Positions 1 through 9,584 are shown, counted from the stretch's first letter. The stretch is DNA of 64,000 nucleotides from Chryseobacterium camelliae (GCF_030818575.1 NZ_JAUTAL010000001.1:4123051-4187050), one strand, 5' to 3'. The notes: generated by a model not told the origin, from the sequence alone. Translations and numbers: made by a program.

Positions 1-636
1 GATTTTGGAGGAAAAGAAAGTCTATATAAGCTAATTGCTTTAGTTGCTCCTAACTGGAAATATAACAGAATGGATAATGACTTTTTTACTTTATATAAAA
101 AATATGGAATAGATAGTATTGCAGTAGAGAGCCGGGTAGGTGAATGGAAGAAGAGCTTAAATAAAATATTGGTAGATTCATTTTCTACAGCATTTTTTAG
201 AAATCAGGAATTTAGAATGCCTAAATATATTGAAAGACTACAAACAGCTAATGATAAGAAAAATGCTCAATTAATTGCATGGACTATTTCTCATTATGGA
301 TATCCATCACTTCAAAAAATAGGACTTTGGGGCAACAATGATATTTTTATGCCTATGGGAAACATGTTAAATCATATGGCAAGTACCAATAATGTATTGT
401 ATCCCTATTTTAAAGAAAAAATTTTACATTATGTAAAAACAGGTGAATGCACTCCTGATGACTATGCTGCTATGATCGATAAGAGAGCTTTTATTGAAGG
501 CAGAGGACAAGAGTACGGAACATTTAGTAATATGCTCATTTCAGATAGTGTAAAAGTGAACAATAATCGTAAGAAGATTGGAATGCCAAGTTTAAAATAT
601 AGCAGAAAAATTTATAAGGATTACTTTAAAGATTAG
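1..636 (+). CDS. DUF6624-like protein, 5' end cut off by the window
   Basis: The reading frame is open from base 1, so the gene begins upstream of the window and only its last 211 residues are visible. The C-terminal half has the layout I associate with DUF6624 proteins: a long helix-rich stretch with conserved Trp and Gly residues (ISHYGYP, LGLWGN-like), then a D-K-R-A-F-x-E-G-R-G-Q-x-Y-G-T segment about 50 residues before the end. No catalytic motif is recognisable and the family's role is unknown. Its neighbour downstream is a decayed peptide-maturation locus, but nothing shows that the two were functionally linked. The family call is moderately sure. No signal peptide can be judged because the N-terminus is missing. 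Confidence 0.6.
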   Translation, partial: DFGGKESLYKLIALVAPNWKYNRMDNDFFTLYKKYGIDSIAVESRVGEWKKSLNKILVDSFSTAFFRNQEFRMPKYIERLQTANDKKNAQLIAWTISHYGYPSLQKIGLWGNNDIFMPMGNMLNHMASTNNVLYPYFKEKILHYVKTGECTPDDYAAMIDKRAFIEGRGQEYGTFSNMLISDSVKVNNNRKKIGMPSLKYSRKIYKDYFKD

Positions 637-640
637 CATG

Positions 641-758
641 ATGCTTATAATTTTCTGAGGATCACGAAAGTACAACAAATGAGGTTATACGTTGGCTTAT
701 TTCGCTTGAGAAGGATTTTATCCTTATAAATTTACTCTGTCCTTCATACAGGAACTGA
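641..758 (+). pseudogene. Remnant of an ATP-grasp peptide maturase (gwsG-like N-terminus)
   Basis: An ATG at 641 opens MLIIF and meets TGA at 656. Shifting the frame by one base at that stop gives a continuous stretch, E-D-H-E-S-T-T-N-E-V-I-R-W-L and then K-D-F-I-L-I-N. This is the typical start of graspetide ATP-grasp ligases (GwsG/MvdD type, which begin with a short beta strand, STxxVIxWL, and FxRIN). Only about 33 codons survive before the similarity stops near 735 and a stop falls at 756. An intact ligase has about 320 residues. The fragment runs directly into the C-terminal part of the partner SPASM protein, so an internal deletion joined the two genes. The assignment rests on remembered family motifs. 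Confidence 0.55.
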
Positions 759-1192
759 TACATGTTAACTCCTGTGGAAAAGTGGACTTGAAATATTTTA
801 ATACCAACCTTCCAAAGGTTTTAGAAGCAATCAACCATAACTCGTGTCTTCATAAAAAAATATCAATAGATCCAGACGGTAATATTAAAAACTGTCCATT
901 AATGTCCCGGAATTTTGGGAATATAAAAAATATATCTTTGGAAGAGGCTGTAAACCATAAAGACTTTAAACAATATTGGAATCTTACCAAAGATTCTATA
1001 GAAGTCTGCAAAGATTGTGAGTTACGTTATGTTTGTACCGATTGCAGAGCATATACGGAACAAACCCACACGAAAGATGGGCTTGATATTTCAAAACCTT
1101 TAAAATGCGGATATGATCCCTATACCGGAACATGGAAGGAATGGAGTACGAACCCTTTGAAACAAAAAGCAATCAAGGCATATGGTTTCTAG
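743..1192 (+). pseudogene. C-terminal remnant of grasp-with-spasm SPASM maturase (gwsS-like)
   Basis: The frame from 743 reads into a SPASM-type iron-sulfur domain: CGK, then NHNSCLHKKISID, NIKNCP, and near the end VCKDCELRYVCTDCRAY and KPLKCGYDPY. These Cys clusters and the closing segment NPLKQKAIKAYG are typical of the GwsS SPASM peptide maturase, which works with an ATP-grasp ligase to make ester- or amide-crosslinked graspetides. Intact proteins have about 350 residues; here only the last 150 or so remain, and the N-terminal region is replaced by a fragment of the ligase gene. A GTG at 782 could start a 136-residue product, but no clear ribosome site precedes it, so I call it a pseudogene. 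No precursor peptide gene was found nearby. Confidence 0.7.
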
Positions 1193-1225
1193 ATAATGAC
1201 TTTTAGTTAAAAAAAATTAATAAAA

Positions 1226-1259
1226 AATAACCTTTCCAAAATGAAAAGGTTATTCTTTT
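1226..1259. terminator. Bidirectional terminator between the gws remnant and the metalloprotease gene
   Basis: A 10-bp stem (AATAACCTTT paired with AAAGGTTATT) with a 9-base loop lies between the two convergent genes. It has an A-rich run before it and a T-rich run after it, so it can stop transcription from both sides. Confidence 0.75.
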
Positions 1260-1273
1260 ATATGCAAGATTGT

Positions 1274-2269
1274 TTAATACAGTCTTAATCCTGATCTCGA
1301 ACCTGAAGAAGCCACTACCGACTGCATTCTTGCTTTTTGTCCGGCAGAGAACATGAACATTGCGGCATCGTCCACATAATCCATGTAGTTCATGAACATT
1401 ACAGATCTCTGTACGCCGCTGCAGGTATTATACAGAGGATAGCTTGGTTTTCCGGAATTTGCTCCTGTCTGCGTAGGCGTGTCGGCTACCAGGTCATTTC
1501 CGCAATTGGCATCTCCCCAGATGTGGCGCAGGTTAAGGTAATGACCTACCTCATGGGTAGCTGTTCTTCCCAGGTTGAATGGCGAGGAAGCTCCGGTTTT
1601 CCCGAAATACGGTGCCGCAATTACTACGCCGTCATTCCACAATCCTGCAGATTCAGGGAAGGTGGCATAACCCAGAATTTGCCCCATGTTTCCTACCACC
1701 CAGATATTAAGGTAATTGGAAGGGCTTGTAGCGTCAATTCCTCCGCTGGAAGATTTTTTCATAGCATCATTCGTGCTCCAGCTTGTTTTAGTAGTTGATT
1801 TTCTTACGGTATTGGCCAGTCTGAACCTTACTTTCACGTCTCCGGATTTTACACTTTGAAATTCTGAAGGGATTTTAGAAACATCACTGTTGGTTCCTGC
1901 ATAATCTGCATTCAGAACTGCAATCTGCTCAGCAATCCTTGAGTCGGAAAGGTTTTCTGCGGAAGTCCTGTACAGGACATTTACCACTACCGGAATTTCT
2001 ACACTACCGTCTGATAAAACTTTTCCCAGTTTAAGATCGTTTTCAAATTTTTCAGTCTGGGCTTCTAAGGCTGAAAAGCGCTGCCTGAGTTCTGGACTGC
2101 TCTGAAGGGCAGCTTTTCTGATTTCTTCAGAAGCACAGCCTCTCTGAAGCGCAGAACCCCCGGTTGAGGAAACCAGATTTTCTGATTGTTCGTGTTGGTT
2201 TGAAATGTTGTCGCTGTTACAGGCAGACATGAAGCCCAGCATTAGAGCTCCTAATAGTAGTTTTTTCAT
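1274..2269 (-). CDS. Secreted M43-family zinc metalloprotease, lipoprotein
   Basis: A predicted extracytoplasmic zinc protease of the pappalysin/cytophagalysin group (M43). The N-terminus MKKLLLGALMLGFMSAC is a lipoprotein signal with the lipobox MSAC. I chose the ATG at 2269 because it gives the usual MKK start, although an ATG two codons upstream (2275) is possible. The catalytic motif is HEVGHYLNLRH (HExxHxxxxxH) around residue 240. It is followed by a Cys-containing segment and the Met-turn region MNYMDY near residue 295, as in M43. The length of about 330 residues is normal for the family. It probably degrades proteins at the cell surface. It stands alone, convergent to the gws remnant and separated by a bidirectional terminator. 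Confidence 0.85.
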   Translation of the reverse strand: MKKLLLGALMLGFMSACNSDNISNQHEQSENLVSSTGGSALQRGCASEEIRKAALQSSPELRQRFSALEAQTEKFENDLKLGKVLSDGSVEIPVVVNVLYRTSAENLSDSRIAEQIAVLNADYAGTNSDVSKIPSEFQSVKSGDVKVRFRLANTVRKSTTKTSWSTNDAMKKSSSGGIDATSPSNYLNIWVVGNMGQILGYATFPESAGLWNDGVVIAAPYFGKTGASSPFNLGRTATHEVGHYLNLRHIWGDANCGNDLVADTPTQTGANSGKPSYPLYNTCSGVQRSVMFMNYMDYVDDAAMFMFSAGQKARMQSVVASSGSRSGLRLY

Positions 2270-2450
2270 AAACATATATTTTGTATTGTGTTGATGAAAT
2301 TAATATATTCGGAGTTAATACGCAAGTAAATCACGTCTTTGATGAATTATTTTTACTATTCAATCAATAACAGTTTAAAATAGGTAATTAAGTTTTTTGG
2401 CGGAAATGAGGTTTGTGGGAGGGTAATTTTTCTCTCAATACTTTTCGAAC

Positions 2451-3092
2451 TTATTCTGCAAAGCCATTCTTTAAAGCAAATACTGCTAATCCTACACGGG
2501 TTTTCACACCCAATTTATCACAGAGCTGATCACGATAGGTTTCTACGGTCCTGGGACTGCATTTCATCCTATCCGCAATCTCTTTATAGCTAAGTTCGGT
2601 GATGATATATCTCAACAACTCCCGTTCCCGGTCGGATATCCTTACTGTATTTTCGGGTGTATTTTTGTCGGTCAGGTTAGACATGATAATTTTGGAAGCC
2701 CACTCCGGATAGAAAAATCCGTCCCGGTCCAGATTAATCAGTGCGGTCTCTAGGTCTTTCGGGTGGGTGTTTTTCAGCAGGTAGCCTTTGGCGCCGTTGC
2801 GGATCATCCGGATGACGCTGGCATCATCTCCCTGCATACTGAGTGCCATCACTTTTATTTCAGGATGGTGTTTCTTTAGCCATTGTACAGTTTCAAAACC
2901 ATCCATGATCGGCATGCTGATATCCAGAAGAATAATATCAGGGATCTTGCTGTTTTGCTCAAATTTTTGAATCAAGTCTTTGCCGTTTTCAGCAATGTAG
3001 ATGACTTTAAAATCAGCAAAGTTTCCGATAATGCCTTCCAGGGCTTTGGCAATAAGGATATGGTCGTCAACAAGTACAATAGTCTTCTTCAT
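2451..3092 (-). CDS. LuxR/NarL-type response regulator
   Basis: A cytoplasmic two-component response regulator of 213 residues. The receiver domain (residues 1-120) has the acidic pair in LVDDH, the phosphoacceptor Asp57 in LLDISMP, and the conserved Lys in GYLLKN. The C-terminus (about 148-210) is a LuxR-type helix-turn-helix with ISDRERELL and SYKEIADRM, followed by the SPRTVETYR recognition helix. It overlaps the end of the upstream sensor kinase gene by 4 bases and so is probably co-translated with it. The target genes are unknown. Nothing in the sequence is abnormal. Confidence 0.92.
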   Translation of the reverse strand: MKKTIVLVDDHILIAKALEGIIGNFADFKVIYIAENGKDLIQKFEQNSKIPDIILLDISMPIMDGFETVQWLKKHHPEIKVMALSMQGDDASVIRMIRNGAKGYLLKNTHPKDLETALINLDRDGFFYPEWASKIIMSNLTDKNTPENTVRISDRERELLRYIITELSYKEIADRMKCSPRTVETYRDQLCDKLGVKTRVGLAVFALKNGFAE

Positions 3093-3875
3093 GGTTGTCT
3101 TTTTAAAGTCATAGTTAGGATCGTCCCTTCATTAGGTGTGCTTTCCAGATTGAAATCTGCACCGATAATTTCTGCCCTGTTTTTCATATTGGTCAGTCCG
3201 ATGCCATTGGAAAGCGTATGGGAAGTATCAAAACCGGTGCCGTCATCCCGGAGGGTAAGTGCCCAGAGATTGGCATCTGAAGTCATGAGACGGATGGATA
3301 TATTTTCACAGCGCGAATGCTTAAGGCTGTTCTGAATAAACTCCTGGGTAATCCTTAACAGCATGTTTTTATGGACAAACCCTAAATCAAGATGCTCCAC
3401 ATTATGTTCAAAATGGATCTGGCATCTTTTAAAGGCATTGGTATTGTCTACTTCCTCCTGAATGAGGGTTAAGATTTCCTTTTGGTTGATATTAGTCGTC
3501 TGTAAGTGTTTTCGAGAGGCTCCTCAGGTCCTGTAGTGACTGGTTGATGATCTGTGATACCTGGTCAATCCTTTCGCTCACTTCGGGAACCCTGTCCTCA
3601 TAAAGCAGCTGCTGTGTATAAAGGCTAACCAGAGTAAGTTTTTGCCCGATATTATCATGGAGTTCGCGCCCGATCTGCTGCATTGTGGCCTGCTGTATCT
3701 CTACCTGCGTGGCCAACAGCTCCCGTTTATGCACTTCATTTTTAATTTCAATTTCTTTGAGATGCTCTTTTTTCCGCTGCTGATATTGTTTGATATAGAC
3801 AATAGCGCCGACGACGAAAAGAACAAAAAATGTATTAAACAGAATAAGAATAATTACGAGCTCTGTTTTCCCCAT
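3089..3875 (-). pseudogene. HisKA_3 sensor histidine kinase, single-base frameshift
   Basis: A sensor kinase of about 261 residues when read across one frameshift. The first part (from 3875) has one N-terminal membrane helix, a coiled-coil-like charged linker and the HisKA_3 dimerisation motif RELHDNIGQ with the phosphorylated His73. It then hits TAA at 3492-3494. Dropping one base there restores D-D-N-I-N-Q-K-E-I-L and continues into the ATPase domain with the N-box QEFIQNSLKHS, the G1 box DDGTGFD and the G2 box GIGLTNMKNR. The kinase would phosphorylate the response regulator just downstream, with which it overlaps by 4 bases. The membrane-protein gene before it overlaps by 22 bases. Because the rest is intact, a sequencing indel is as likely as a real mutation. 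Confidence 0.82.
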
Positions 3876-4501
3876 ATAAAAGAAATTGAAAATAATAAAT
3901 ACATAATGACGCCTGTAATTAAAAAATATGAAAAATAAATATTATAAAGCTTTCTGTATTCCCCTATAAAATCCAGGAAAGTCCAAAAAGGTAAGGTGCC
4001 AATATAAAACAAAGTTACTCCTAAATTTATATAAAACATTTTATTTTTATTAAAGTTAAGAATATCTGCTGAATTAATCTGCTTGTAGTACTCCATGATC
4101 ACTAAAACCATGAGGATAAGGCAACCTAATGTATAATTAAGTGAGAACATGATTTTCTCTCTGAAGAAAACAAGCTCACTGGGGATGAAAGATATAAGGT
4201 ATAATGCCGATAATCCAAAAAACAGCTTTTCTTTATTGAATGATTTCGCTGCATACAGCCAGTAAAAGAAAATAAACTGTACCGGAATTACAAAATAATT
4301 GTAAAATGCAATTTTATTGTAAGTGATAAAGTGCCCAGCCCAGGTTCCTATTGATTCACAAATGAAAATAAAAACAAGATACAGGGAAAAATATTTCCAA
4401 TACTGATTTTTGATACTTCTGTAGAAAATAAGCGCAATGACAGCGGCTAATCCTTCTGTCCAGTACATCAAATCGAAAGCTATTTTTTGGAAATCGGTCA
4501 T
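3854..4501 (-). CDS. Multi-pass membrane protein of unknown function, linked to a two-component system
   Basis: A 215-residue integral membrane protein with about six or seven hydrophobic segments spread over its whole length, and short charged loops. It has no recognised domain and no soluble sensory part. The gene ends 22 bases inside the start of the histidine kinase gene and is followed by the response regulator, so it belongs to the same operon. This kinase has only one membrane helix and no obvious sensor domain, so the protein could be the signal-receiving partner, but that is inferred from position only. Confidence 0.75.
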   Translation of the reverse strand: MTDFQKIAFDLMYWTEGLAAVIALIFYRSIKNQYWKYFSLYLVFIFICESIGTWAGHFITYNKIAFYNYFVIPVQFIFFYWLYAAKSFNKEKLFFGLSALYLISFIPSELVFFREKIMFSLNYTLGCLILMVLVIMEYYKQINSADILNFNKNKMFYINLGVTLFYIGTLPFWTFLDFIGEYRKLYNIYFSYFLITGVIMYLLFSISFIWGKQSS

Positions 4502-4536
4502 TAGTGTAATTTTAAAAATCCTTTAAAAAGTTAAAC

Positions 4537-5088
4537 TTAAAATTTTTCAACTTTAGTTGGGCCCGGAGGAATCAATCCGCCATGGTTTTGAGCTAATATA
4601 TCCGTTGAAACATCTGCAGATCCGGATCCTGTTCCAGTTGAGCTTGCCGTAATATTGGCACTTGCGTTATAAGTAGCAGGATTCAGGGGATTAAAATCAT
4701 AATTTAGGATTTGTCCCTGTTCGTCCGGCATTTTCAGCGTAGGAACCATAACCACGGTATGCTTTTCTGCATAATTGGTAGGAACAGACTGTCCATCTAC
4801 CATAGACCAATGATTGGTATCAGGATATGCTCCGTAATACATTCTCACGCCAAGTTGCTGGGCGGTTACTGTAGGCAATACTTTTTTTGTCTCATTTTCA
4901 ATATCGGCAATGAACTTTTTCAGTACAGCCAGATCGAAATGAACAGAATGCGCATCATCAATATTCTGGTCATTGTTGATTGAAACCAGCTGATTGTTCT
5001 TGTAATTGTCAATAAGGTTTTTAATAAAATTGTAAGGTAGTGTGTTAGGTCCTGAATTGGTATTCAGACCACTTGAATTTGTGTCCAT
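4537..5088 (-). CDS. Unknown 183-residue cytoplasmic protein
   Basis: Not recognised. The protein is hydrophilic, with no signal peptide or membrane segment. Residues 20-100 look folded, with a helix containing HFDLAVLKKFIADIENETKK and an aromatic stretch VRMYYGAYPD. Residues 140-175 are a low-complexity Ser/Thr/Gly linker (ASSTGTGSGSADVS), and the C-terminus is proline-rich. It lies 35 bases upstream of the membrane protein gene and points the same way, so it may be the first gene of the operon carrying the two-component system. The conserved-looking core and good coding character support a real gene. I offer no function. Confidence 0.65.
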   Translation of the reverse strand: MDTNSSGLNTNSGPNTLPYNFIKNLIDNYKNNQLVSINNDQNIDDAHSVHFDLAVLKKFIADIENETKKVLPTVTAQQLGVRMYYGAYPDTNHWSMVDGQSVPTNYAEKHTVVMVPTLKMPDEQGQILNYDFNPLNPATYNASANITASSTGTGSGSADVSTDILAQNHGGLIPPGPTKVEKF

Positions 5089-5340
5089 AATGTCAGTTTA
5101 AAAAGTTAATATTTAGTGTTTATTATTTAGTTTCGGTTTTCGCAAATGTCGCAATTTTTTTATCTCAAAAACTAGGTATTTTCCCGGATATCACACCCGT
5201 GTTTTCCCGGATAGAAGCTTGTGCAATTCACGGAGGGGCAGGTGATTTGTCAATGAGGCATACAGGTGTAAAATAAGTGCGGCAGACGATATAATCTGCA
5301 GCACTTACTTACAAAAATAATATATATGAAAAAAAACTAC

Positions 5341-7936
5341 TTATAAATCAGTTGGCCTGAATACCAGACCGGTTTCTTCGAAATAATCCAGTGTGATCCG
5401 GTCTCCGTCATTCACTTTGCCTGCAAGGATCTCTCTTGAAAGTTTATTTAAAACTTCCTGCTGGATGACTCTTTTCAGCGGCCTTGCTCCAAATGGCCGG
5501 ATCATATCCTTTGTTCATCAGGTAATCTACAGCATCCTGGGTTGCGGTCATAATGATGTTGCGTTTTGAAAGCATGTCATTGAACCCTCTCAACTGGTAC
5601 TGAACAATTTTCCCGATTTCTTTTTTCCTTAAAGGCTGGAAGAGTACCACTTCATCAATCCTGTTCAGGAATTCAGGACGTAAGGTCTGTTTCAGTAAAT
5701 CAAATACCTGAACTTTTGTTTTCTCAACGATCTCGTCCTGGTTTTCATCAGTAATGTTTTCAAAATTCTCCTGAATGATATGCGAACCAAGATTAGAGGT
5801 CATGATGATGATTGAGTTTTTGAAATTAACTACCCTTCCTTTATTGTCAGTAAGACGTCCGTCATCCAAAACCTGCAGTAAGGTGTTGAAAACATCCGGA
5901 TGGGCTTTCTCAATTTCATCCAACAGCACTACGGAATAAGGCCTTCTTCTAACGGCTTCCGTCAACTGTCCGCCTTCATCATAGCCAACGTATCCGGGAG
6001 GCGCACCTACAAGCCTTGAAACACTGTGACGTTCCTGATATTCACTCATATCAATTCTCGTCATGTTGTTCTCATCATCAAATAAGAACTCCGCTAAGGC
6101 TTTAGCCAATTCGGTTTTTCCGACCCCGGTAGTTCCCAGGAATAAGAACGATCCAATGGGTTTTTTATCGTCGCTCAATCCGGCTCTGTTTCTTCTGATC
6201 GCATCGGCAACGGCCTGGATGGCTTCATCCTGTCCTACTACTCGATGGTGGAGTTCTGCTTCAAGATTCAGTAATTTTTCCCTTTCTGACTGTAGCAGTT
6301 TGGTTACCGGAATTCCGGTCCATTTTGCGATCACTTCAGAAATGTTTTCAGAAGTTACTTCTTCCTTGATCAATTCATTCTGATGGTTCTGCATTTCCAG
6401 TTCAAGCTTGGAAAGCTCTTCTTCTTTTTCCCGAAGTTTCCCGTATTGGATTTCAGCTACTTTGGCATAATCTCCGGCTCTTGAAGCTCTTTCCGCTTCC
6501 AGTTTAAGGGATTCGATCTCTTTTTTGATCTGGGTTAAATCCTCAGATTTCTGTTTTTCTTTCAGCCATTTAGCATTGATCTCATTTCGCTGCTCGGAAA
6601 TTTTCGCAATGTCTTCTTTTAAATGGTCGATTTTAGTCTGGTTACCTTCCCTTGAAATGGCAGCCAGCTCAATTTCCAGCTGCATTAGCTTTCGGTCGAG
6701 AACATCCAGTTCTTCTGGTTTGGAATTGATTTCCATTCTCAGCTTTGCGGAAGCTTCATCGATAAGGTCAATCGCTTTGTCCGGCAGGAAACGGTCGGAA
6801 ATATATCTTTGTGACATTTCAACGGCTGCAATGATCGCCTCGTCTTTGATCCTTACTTTATGATGGGCTTCATATTTGTCCTTAATTCCTCGGAGAATGG
6901 AAATGGCCGATTCGGTATCCGGTTCTTCCACCATTACTTTCTGGAAACGTCGTTCCAGTGCTTTATCCTTTTCAAAATATTTCTGGTACTCATTCAACGT
7001 AGTAGCACCGATGGCTCTTAATTCACCCCTTGCCAATGCTGGTTTCAGGATGTTGGCCGCATCCATTGCGCCTTCACCACCTCCGGCTCCAACCAAAGTA
7101 TGGATTTCGTCGATGAAAAGAATGATCTGTCCGTCGGATTTGATCACCTCATTAACCACCGATTTCAATCGTTCTTCAAATTCCCCTTTGTATTTTGCAC
7201 CGGCGATCAAAGCTCCCATATCCAGGGAATACAATGTTTTATCCATCAGGTTTTCAGGAACGTCGCCGCTGATAATCCGGTGGGCAATCCCTTCGGCGAT
7301 CGCGGTTTTACCTACTCCGGGTTCACCGATCAGGATCGGGTTATTTTTAGTTCTTCTTGAAAGAATCTGCAGTACTCTCCTGATCTCTTCATCACGCCCG
7401 ATCACTGGATCAAGCTTTCCTTCTGCAGCTAATTCGTTAAAGTTCTTTGCGTATTTATTTAAGGACTGGTAAGTCTCTTCCGAACTGGCAGAAGTTGCCT
7501 TACTCCCTTTTCTTAATTCTTTAATTCCGCCTTCCAGCAGGTTTCTTGTAACGCCCATATCCTTGAGCATTTTTGAAACTTCTGAGTTGGTTTCAAGAAG
7601 CGAAAGCCATAAATGTTCGATGGTTACAAATTCATCGCCCATTTTTTTTGCAATATTCGGGGCGTCCAGCAAAACTTTGTTGGCAGATTGGGAGAGGTAA
7701 ACATTCCCTCCCTGTACCTTGGGCAGTTTTTCAAGGTTTTCACGGTTTCGCTCTCTTACCAAAGCAGCATCTGCTTCAGACTTTTTCAGTAAGAACGGCG
7801 AAATATTTTCATCCACCTGAAAAATACCTTCAAGAAGATGTTGAGGCTCAATGCTCTGGTTGCCAAACTCCATGGCTACCTGTTGTGCGGCCTGGATGGC
7901 TTCCTGTGATTTTACAGTATATTGGTTTAAATTCAT
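5341..7936 (-). pseudogene. clpB: Chaperone disaggregase ClpB, single-base frameshift near the C-terminus
   Basis: ClpB is the AAA+ disaggregase that works with DnaK to rescue aggregated proteins. The sequence has the N-terminal Clp repeat domain, the first ATPase (Walker A GEPGVGKTA), a long coiled-coil middle domain of about 120 residues, the second ATPase (GTTGVGKTE, DEIEKAHPDVFN) and the C-terminal domain. The frame stops early at 5444, but reading past one extra base near 5491-5497 restores FGARPLKRVIQQEVLNK and a normal end RPTDL at 5341, giving about 864 residues, the usual ClpB length. As written, the protein would lose its last 40 or so native residues, which contribute to oligomer contacts. 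Such a clean single-base lesion in a core chaperone suggests a sequence error. Confidence 0.9.
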
Positions 7937-8401
7937 ATCCGTTTGTTTTTTGGTTAAAAATGATAGATGTGAGACATCAGATTTCAGACCATAGCCTGTG
8001 AATTAATATTAGTACATGATACCTAAATTCTGATGTCCTTCCATCGTATTCAATCATTTAATTCGGAAACTATATCGCAAAAAGCATTCAATTGTTGAAT
8101 TTTTAAAAAATAAGGACAAAATTTCCGGATTTTTCATTTTAATCAGAGATATGCTTGACAAAATTTCCGGTTGCTTAGTTTTTTACTAAAAATTTCCGGA
8201 ATAATCGTCACAAGGTGATGAGATAATACTAATATAAAAATATGAAGTATGTCTAAAATTCCTGTGGTGAGAGGAGGGCAAATATGTATAATTTGTAAAT
8301 GGTGATCGAGTACGGTTCAATGAGACTTGAAACTGCTATTAAAAATCATATTTACAAAATCCTGTTTTACAATCAAATTAAGTATTTTTGCGTTTTGCCT
8401 G
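7937..8401. other. Intergenic region between divergent clpB and tetR
   Basis: No gene is visible in these 465 bases. The region must hold the promoters of both clpB and the tetR gene. On the tetR side, TATTTTTG at 8383-8390 matches the flavobacterial -7 element TAnnTTTG. On the clpB side there is a three-fold AAATTTCCGG repeat, listed separately. Confidence 0.6.
8115..8199. repeat. Three copies of AAATTTCCGG upstream of clpB
   Basis: The 14-mer GACAAAATTTCCGG occurs exactly at 8115-8128 and 8157-8170, and a third copy reads AAAAATTTCCGG at 8188-8199. The core copies start 42 and 29 bases apart. They lie about 180-265 bases upstream of the clpB start. They may be regulator sites, but no known binding motif was matched. 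Confidence 0.5.
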
Positions 8402-8980
8402 ATGGAACTTAAAGAGAAACAAAAGAAAATATTAGAGGTTGCCGTAGAGCTTTTCAAGGAGAAAGGCTATATGGGCAGTTCTGTACGTGATCTTGCAACA
8501 CGGCTGAATATCAAGGCGGCTTCCCTCTATGCGCACATCCGTTCCAAAGAAGAAATCCTGGAATGGATCTGTTTTGGCATTGCACAGAAATTTTTCGATG
8601 AGCTTCAGCAGGTAAAAAACATGAATATTCCCCCGAAAGAAAAACTCAACCTGTTTATTGAAAAACATTTGTCTGTTGTTCTTCAGAACCGTGATGTAAC
8701 CCATATCTATTCCAATGAATGGAAGCACCTGGAAGAGAGGCTTCCGGAATTCATAGAACTCAGGAAAAATTACCAGCAGGAAGTGGAACAGCTGATTTCC
8801 GATATTTACGAAGCTGAGCAGTGGGATCTCCGGTCACCGTCTTTTACGACAAGGTTTATTCTGCATACCTTAAACAATTCTTATTTCTGGTTTAAAAGAA
8901 ACACTGAATCCACTACAGAAATTACCGATGAAATAAGGGATAAGATCCTGTTTGGCCTTTTGGGAAAACGTAATGTTTAA
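8402..8980 (+). CDS. TetR-family regulator, probable PaaR repressor of phenylacetate genes
   Basis: A 192-residue TetR/AcrR regulator. The N-terminal helix-turn-helix covers residues 5-50 (AVELFKEKGYMGSSVRDLA, then NIKAASLYAHIRSKEEIL), followed by an all-helical ligand-binding domain. I placed the start at ATG 8402 (MELKEKQ); an upstream in-frame start at 8327 would add a hydrophobic tail not seen in the family. TAnnTTTG at 8383 suggests a very short leader. It lies directly before paaK and points the same way. A 14-bp inverted repeat on the paaK promoter fits the operator form described for PaaR proteins, so its ligand is probably phenylacetyl-CoA. That role is inferred from context. Confidence 0.85.
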   Translation: MELKEKQKKILEVAVELFKEKGYMGSSVRDLATRLNIKAASLYAHIRSKEEILEWICFGIAQKFFDELQQVKNMNIPPKEKLNLFIEKHLSVVLQNRDVTHIYSNEWKHLEERLPEFIELRKNYQQEVEQLISDIYEAEQWDLRSPSFTTRFILHTLNNSYFWFKRNTESTTEITDEIRDKILFGLLGKRNV

Positions 8981-9549
8981 AGTTGGCTTTTTCATTCTTC
9001 CACAGAGTTCACGGAGATTTCTGCGTTTATTTTTGAGACATAAGTCACAGAGAGATTTTTTTATATAGGCTGGAAATTTTTTTATAACATACCAGAAAAA
9101 ATCAAAGATTTTTAAAAACTTTTGTGCACTTCTACTCATTTTGTATGAAGCTTTATCCAACAGCATGAATATCTTTTGCTGCTTTTGTGGTTAAATTTTT
9201 TCTGGTCAAATCCGCACGGATTTTTACAAATAATCACATATAATTTAGGCTAAATTCAATTCTATTTTTAAGTAAACACTTTAACAGTTTGTTTGTCATT
9301 CCGTGGGAATCGAAACATAGTATTAGAGAAAAGCTTAGAAACATTGGGTCGGGATTCCTACGGAATGACAGAGGTAATGGTAAATTTCTATTTGCTATTG
9401 ATCATTATCAAAACCTTTTAAAATCTTTGATTTATTCTCATGTGCTCTAAAATATGTATAAAGCTCTATCTTAAAATCCCATGCTTCTTATGTTTTTAAA
9501 ATGCCTGCTCTTCAATAATAAATATTCCGTATGACGAAAATCATAAAAA
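8981..9549. other. Long gene-free region between tetR and paaK
   Basis: No credible coding frame exists on either strand. The stretch is AT-rich. It contains a fragment of a common intergenic repeat type (CACAGAGTTCACGGAGA near 9001) and a long inverted repeat at 9295-9369, listed separately. The last 40 bases before paaK carry its promoter and operator. Confidence 0.6.
9295..9369. repeat. Dispersed palindromic repeat (GTCATTCCG type)
   Basis: The left arm GTCATTCCGTGGGAATC (9295-9311) and the right arm GATTCCTACGGAATGAC (9353-9369) are near-perfect inverse complements with about 41 bases between them. This looks like a dispersed intergenic palindrome of the type common in Flavobacteriia. 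A shorter related hairpin sits at 27482-27503. Confidence 0.7.
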
Positions 9550-9581
9550 TTTGGCAGAAATAAAAAATCTTTTTACATTTA
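9550..9581 (+). promoter_or_regulatory. Predicted paaK promoter
   Basis: TTTG at 9550-9553 and TACATTTA at 9574-9581 are 20 bases apart. This matches the Bacteroidota promoter form TTTG-N19/20-TAnnTTTG in all but the last base. The start of transcription would fall near 9587, inside the operator. Confidence 0.6.
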
Positions 9582-9584
9582 CAC

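Noticed and set aside
5444..5520. Programmed frameshift in clpB
   Set aside because: No slippery heptamer with a downstream pseudoknot was seen, and seven other genes show the same sort of single-base lesion, so a special mechanism is unlikely.
7573..8001. A 142-codon plus-strand frame at the start of clpB
   Set aside because: It is antisense to the conserved ClpB N-domain and has no recognisable protein features.
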